A model generated the notes under the pieces. That model searched no databases and was not told where the DNA came from. It saw only the letters and a program-made list of their open reading frames with translations. From the NCBI GenBank assembly GCA_944329425.1, contig CALVIG010000001.1, forward strand, positions 185,933 to 249,932: DNA of 64,000 nucleotides, read 5' to 3'. This document shows, piece after piece, positions 60,320-64,000 of the stretch. A program made the translations under genes and the position numbers. The first letter of the stretch is position 1, and each line of letters starts with the position of its first letter. This stretch comes from an uncultured Bacilli bacterium. GTDB taxonomy: Bacteria; Bacillota_I; Bacilli_A; RF39; UBA660.

Positions 60320-62281
60320 CTATATTTTTACATACCTTCCGGTATTGTATACCTTATCATTTATTTTTATATACACAGAATAATTACCACTTAAACCTTC
60401 ATAATTTACGTACTTAGTAACCACGATACCATTTTCGGTTTCCTCCTCGGTAAACAAATCAACGCATAAAGCGGTATATGGTTTTTTACTTACTGGTAAA
60501 TCATAAACTTTCTGTTTTAAGTTCTTATACAATATGATTTCTACGTCATCTTCTTTTTTAAACCTACCTGAAACAACCAAACGGTCATCTTGCGCCGTTA
60601 CTGATATTTCGTGAGCTTTATAATCATCATCTATTTCAGAGTAATTAATGATTGGACCAAACTTTTCATCATCCACTTTAGTTTGTCCTAAACTACCTAT
60701 TTTATCAGCTTTAGTAAACGCAAAGTTTTTATTAGATGCGTATAAACTCATTTTTTCAACCCGGTAATTATTAGTTGGTAGAACAAGCTCAAAAACAACT
60801 TCATCATCAATTAACTCAACCGTATCAGAAACCAATTTATCATAACCTGATATACCCGCTGGGTAATTGGAATTTTTACCATCAACGTAAACGATTCCTC
60901 CAGAATGAACGATGTAATGACCACTACTTAAATAATCAACGTCAGATATGTAAGGAGAATAAAACTCGCTACCTCTTTCTTTTCCGTATTCCCATACCTG
61001 CTCAATGGTCATGTTTTCGGTATCTATTTTATACATAACCCCCCTGGTATAACTTTTTTCTGCCGGAACATACTCATCTTTTATCTTTGATTTATTATTT
61101 CCGTTATCAAGGATAAAAACGTAACCTTCAGGAGTTATCATGGCAGCATGCTGAGACCATTGCCATTCAAAGTTATCACCAACCGGAGTAAAGAAGTACT
61201 TTTGGTACTCTTCATCCCAGTTAGTAGGATCCCCTATTATCCAGTTAAGTTTTCCCGTATCATAATCAATGTTTATAACGGCATCTTTATGTCTTCCCGA
61301 CAAGGTAATGGAGTTAGTGTTTTTATCATACCAAACCGAGTTATTATGAAACCAGTCATAACTGGTCCAGTTTTCGCTTTGGCCATCATCCATTTTTAAT
61401 ACCTTTCTTAAATCAAACTCTTTAACTATTTTTCCGGTTTTACGGTCCATTTCAACAACGTAATCCTCAACCGTACCATCTTCGTTATTAAACTTATCGC
61501 TAGCGATTAATAAGTTACCGTTTTCCATTTCGTAATAATCATGGTGGTAACCACCTTCTAAACCATACTCGTTATATATTTTTCCTAACAAGTCCATTTC
61601 GTATAAACCAGTCATATAATAAGGACTGTTAACTAGTCTTTCGGTACTAACCATTAAGTGCCCGTTTGCTAACCTATCTATCTTCCATAAAGCATAATTA
61701 GTTAAATACCACCTAACGTCCCCGTTAACGTCATAAGCACAAGTATAACCCTTACTTGATGGCGTATAAAAATATAAATCATTAGTTAACTTATCTTCTT
61801 CTTTATAAACCTTCTCAGGCAAAATAAAGTCACTAGGAAGCTTATCCGTTTTAATCGTTACTTGTTTTACCTCATTGCCACACTTTATGGTTATAACGTT
61901 ATCATAGTCAGCGTATAACCCATAAATTGGTAAAACGTGATTAACGCTTTTTTCAAACTCCTGGGTAAAAGTAGTTAATTCATCTTTACCATTAATGGTA
62001 ACAACCGGACTTACCGCTTCCTTGGTATCAAATATTACCAAAGCGGTTAAAGGTGAGTTCCCGTATGGATTTAATATAACGTTAGGGTTATCAAGCGTGT
62101 ACCCTTTAGTTACGATCGTTTTTTCAACCTCTTCTTGCTTTTCAATCATGCTTTTTTCTTCATTTACTTTTTTGGTGTTAGTTGCAACCTTATTATATAA
62201 AAATACTGATATAACTAGTAGTACAACAACCAAAATAACCGCAAATAAAAGTATTTTTTTATTTTTCTTTTTCAAAACCAT
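60320..62281 (-). CDS. Arylsulfate sulfotransferase (AssT) family protein, membrane anchored
   Basis: About 653 aa. An N-terminal membrane helix (KILLFAVILVVVLLVISVFL) is followed by an Ig-like N-terminal domain and a beta-propeller. ASST landmarks are visible: WYLTNYALWKIDRLANGHLM, GYHHDYYEMENGNLLI, SWDWFHNNS-type WFHNNSVWYD, LSGRHKDAVINID, and WQWSQHAAM with the likely catalytic His near residue 360. It would move sulfate between phenolic compounds outside the cell. An extended -10 (TGTTATAAT, 62308-62313) is upstream. Starts GTG 62284, ATG 62281 and TTG 62275 are all possible. Confidence 0.87.
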   Translation of the reverse strand: MVLKKKNKKILLFAVILVVVLLVISVFLYNKVATNTKKVNEEKSMIEKQEEVEKTIVTKGYTLDNPNVILNPYGNSPLTALVIFDTKEAVSPVVTINGKDELTTFTQEFEKSVNHVLPIYGLYADYDNVITIKCGNEVKQVTIKTDKLPSDFILPEKVYKEEDKLTNDLYFYTPSSKGYTCAYDVNGDVRWYLTNYALWKIDRLANGHLMVSTERLVNSPYYMTGLYEMDLLGKIYNEYGLEGGYHHDYYEMENGNLLIASDKFNNEDGTVEDYVVEMDRKTGKIVKEFDLRKVLKMDDGQSENWTSYDWFHNNSVWYDKNTNSITLSGRHKDAVINIDYDTGKLNWIIGDPTNWDEEYQKYFFTPVGDNFEWQWSQHAAMITPEGYVFILDNGNNKSKIKDEYVPAEKSYTRGVMYKIDTENMTIEQVWEYGKERGSEFYSPYISDVDYLSSGHYIVHSGGIVYVDGKNSNYPAGISGYDKLVSDTVELIDDEVVFELVLPTNNYRVEKMSLYASNKNFAFTKADKIGSLGQTKVDDEKFGPIINYSEIDDDYKAHEISVTAQDDRLVVSGRFKKEDDVEIILYKNLKQKVYDLPVSKKPYTALCVDLFTEEETENGIVVTKYVNYEGLSGNYSVYIKINDKVYNTGRYVKI

Positions 62282-62317
62282 CACCTACCATGTTTATTAT
62301 TAATGTTATTATAACAT

Positions 62318-62350
62318 AAAAAGTAAGTATAAATATAGATACTTACTTTT
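62318..62350 (-). terminator. Terminator after the DUF6512-like gene
   Basis: Minus-strand 12-base stem AAAAGTAAGTAT / ATACTTACTTTT with an eight-base loop. A T-rich tail follows. Confidence 0.8.
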
Positions 62351-62359
62351 AAAGCTTAT

Positions 62360-62890
62360 TTATTTTTTTGCATCATAATGACCCTTTATTCCGTATTTAT
62401 TAGTAATTGGGTCTTTATGCAAAAAAGTTTTTTGGGGAGCATAAGTGTTCATAATGTACGCGAAGAATATGGCAATTAACCCAATTATTCCTACGTGAGT
62501 CAATAATAAACTAGATACTTTAATATCAATTAACTTACCAAACACAAGTTGTCCTAAAATGATAGCTATTACAAAACTACTAATGTCTATAAATAAAATT
62601 GGTTTCTTTGTAAAATGGGTATATGAATAAAAGATTAAAGGGATAATTAATAGCATTACTACCAAACTTATAAAACGTGCGAAAAACAAATTAGGATTAT
62701 TAAAATAAAAATGATACTCAACTATTAACCATAAAAAAGTTGGTGCAATAACTAATTTTAAATGTTCCCAAGTTGATTCGTTAACCGCCGCAAAATACCC
62801 AATAATTTTATTATGGTGAAACCAATCATATAAAAAATGATTAATACATCCTATAACTATAATAAAAATCGTTCCAATTACTTCTAACAT
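62360..62890 (-). CDS. DUF6512-like integral membrane protein
   Basis: 176 aa with five or six membrane segments. The conserved N-terminal piece IGCINHFLYDWFHHNK, then VNESTWEHLKLVIAPTFLW recalls the DUF6512 membrane family. The His and Glu residues near the first helices are notable, but no activity is known. It is transcribed behind the DUF5301-like gene (28-base gap) and closed by a strong terminator. Confidence 0.65.
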   Translation of the reverse strand: MLEVIGTIFIIVIGCINHFLYDWFHHNKIIGYFAAVNESTWEHLKLVIAPTFLWLIVEYHFYFNNPNLFFARFISLVVMLLIIPLIFYSYTHFTKKPILFIDISSFVIAIILGQLVFGKLIDIKVSSLLLTHVGIIGLIAIFFAYIMNTYAPQKTFLHKDPITNKYGIKGHYDAKK

Positions 62891-62918
62891 AATAATCCTT
62901 CTTTCTTTAAGTTATACA

Positions 62919-63365
62919 CTATTCAATAATTTTTTTAACTATGATATATTCATCCTTAGTTATTTGATAAATACCATTATAGGGTTGTTGAATATAATAT
63001 TTATTACCTTTTTTATAAATATAAGCTGATTTGTAATTTTCAGATGTATTTTTAAATTTAACAAGATATAATAAGTCAGGATTAGCCGGAACATCATCTA
63101 TGCTTTCCACATTAGTTTTCCTATTAGCAAAGACCTTATAAATTTTTTCTATTGTTTCCTCATCTTTAAATTCTTTTTCACCATCATATTGAGACAAAGT
63201 ATCTATCGTTATACTTAATATTTCATCTAATTTAAACATATCAATTGCATATTCTTTATTTTTGTGTTCTTGAACTTCTTTTTTAAAACAAAGCATAAAA
63301 AACATTAACCCAAGAATAAATACACTGCCTAAAATAATACCTATAATCTTTAATCTTTTTTTCAT
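62919..63365 (-). CDS. DUF5301-like membrane-anchored small protein
   Basis: 148 aa. One N-terminal membrane segment (IGIILGSVFILGLMFFMLCF) and an outside domain with EETIEKIYKVFANRKTNVES, then YIYKKGNKYYIQQPYNGIY, typical of DUF5301 proteins of low-GC Gram-positives. Function unknown. The region 63366-63559 upstream holds no gene that I can see. Confidence 0.7.
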   Translation of the reverse strand: MKKRLKIIGIILGSVFILGLMFFMLCFKKEVQEHKNKEYAIDMFKLDEILSITIDTLSQYDGEKEFKDEETIEKIYKVFANRKTNVESIDDVPANPDLLYLVKFKNTSENYKSAYIYKKGNKYYIQQPYNGIYQITKDEYIIVKKIIE

Positions 63366-63559
63366 AAATTACAATCTTCTTTCTTCCTTGTATAGTCATT
63401 ATTACATAAGTAACATATTGTTATCAATTTTTTTATTTATAGTAATTTTACGTATCACCAAAAATTGCACACTTCCAGTTTATATATTATGTTTAAATCA
63501 TTATGATATATTATCGTGTAACTACTCTATAATATAAATAACAATATTGATAATGTACA

Positions 63560-63949
63560 TTATGAATAATCAGTATTATTATTTTCTTTCAAATATTTAT
63601 TATAAAATTCATCCATTGAAGAAATATATTTTTGATCTTGTACTATTCTATATTTTTCATATTCGCTTTCTGCTTTTTCTACCGCCTTTTTACGCGAAAT
63701 ATTTCCTTTGTTTTTAAGCAATCCTTTTCGTCTAAATTTTAATAAATCATCGGTTGCTTTTATCCAATCTTGCATAGTCATTATATGTCTTTCTTTTGCT
63801 TCGTCTTCAGCAAAAACTAAAAATATATTAGTCAAATCAGTTAATTTAGTTAATTCTTCCTCAGTTAAATAATTTTTTGCTACGCTTACATCATATTTGT
63901 ATATTAAACCATCTGGAGAATTTTTCCAATTTGTAAGTCCAAATGACAA
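63560..63949 (-). pseudogene. RhuM-family protein, C-terminal remnant
   Basis: 129 aa match the C-terminal third of RhuM virulence-type proteins: GLTNWKNSPDG, DVSVAKNYLTEEEL, FAEDEAKERHIMTMQDWI, then KKAVEKAESEYEKYR. RhuM proteins are about 330 aa with an N-terminal DNA-binding-like half. In the frame of this fragment a stop occurs five codons before the TTG at 63949, and a different frame upstream (YLQSIKDLEM) is open, so the N-terminal part is lost or frameshifted, at least within this window. Confidence 0.72.
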
Positions 63950-64000
63950 GACTAATTTTTGGTATCAATCATTTCTAAATCTTTAATACTTTGTAAGTAA

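Noticed and set aside
63550..63563. Palindrome ATAATGTACATTAT near the RhuM stop as a terminator or operator
   Set aside because: No T-run and very AT-rich; likely chance.
1..64000. Mycoplasma-type genetic code (TGA as Trp)
   Set aside because: TGG is used for Trp throughout and TGA ends genes such as the XRE regulator and the vanZ-like gene.

Overview
The window is a very AT-rich stretch from a low-GC Gram-positive bacterium (Bacillota; gene content and style point to a host-associated, Mollicutes-related lineage of Bacilli such as the uncultured RF39-type groups, but this is inference). TGA behaves as a stop and TGG encodes Trp, so the standard bacterial code applies. Nearly every real gene lies on the minus strand, so transcription runs from high to low coordinates. 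Short operons are separated by strong hairpin-plus-T-run terminators. No rRNA, tRNA or CRISPR array was seen.

Layout. 1-9.4 kb: core translation genes (pheT/pheS behind a Phe T-box, frr, a thioredoxin-like lipoprotein where pyrH usually sits, tsf, an unusually long rpsB) and priA. 9.4-20.1 kb: a Cys-rich repeat surface protein, then the addB-addA-glyA-folD-smr operon. 20.1-25.1 kb: three paralogous secreted proteins with SipW/TasA-type signal segments, two on one side of ppdK and one on the other; one has a one-base frameshift in a poly-A tract at its start. 25.2-29 kb: a VbhA-like antitoxin/Fic toxin pair, a Xer-type recombinase, and two unrecognised paralogous genes behind an inverted-repeat promoter. 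29-45 kb: mixed housekeeping (GtrA, SpoVS, two RluA-type pseudouridine synthases, methyltransferase, GDPD, ArsC-like, perR-rubrerythrin with a perfect palindromic operator, AI-2E family permease, CorA, phosphatase, adenosine deaminase, MarR plus a heterodimeric ABC exporter) and a striking protein with sixteen 29-residue tandem repeats.

45.3-56.9 kb: a surface polysaccharide locus (TviB/WbpA-type dehydrogenase, LpxD-like acyltransferase, Wzy-like polymerase, Wzx-like flippase, GT4, DUF4422 transferase, Glf, priming sugar transferase, LCP ligase). It is bordered by a truncated ISL3-type transposase, contains a broken second glf, and has visibly different sequence style from the core, suggesting acquisition by transfer. 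These genes together would build a lipid-linked repeat unit (probably containing galactofuranose and a uronic acid), flip it, polymerise it and attach it to the cell wall.

57-64 kb: an accessory stretch. The most notable item is a roughly 1.8 kb cassette (XRE regulator plus an ImmA/IrrE metallopeptidase fused to a Fic domain) inserted at the 3' end of a vanZ-like gene and flanked by 79-bp direct repeats (77 of 79 identical) that duplicate the last 19 codons and part of the terminator of vanZ. It is followed upstream by an SDR dehydrogenase, an arylsulfate sulfotransferase-like protein, two small DUF proteins and a RhuM C-terminal remnant.
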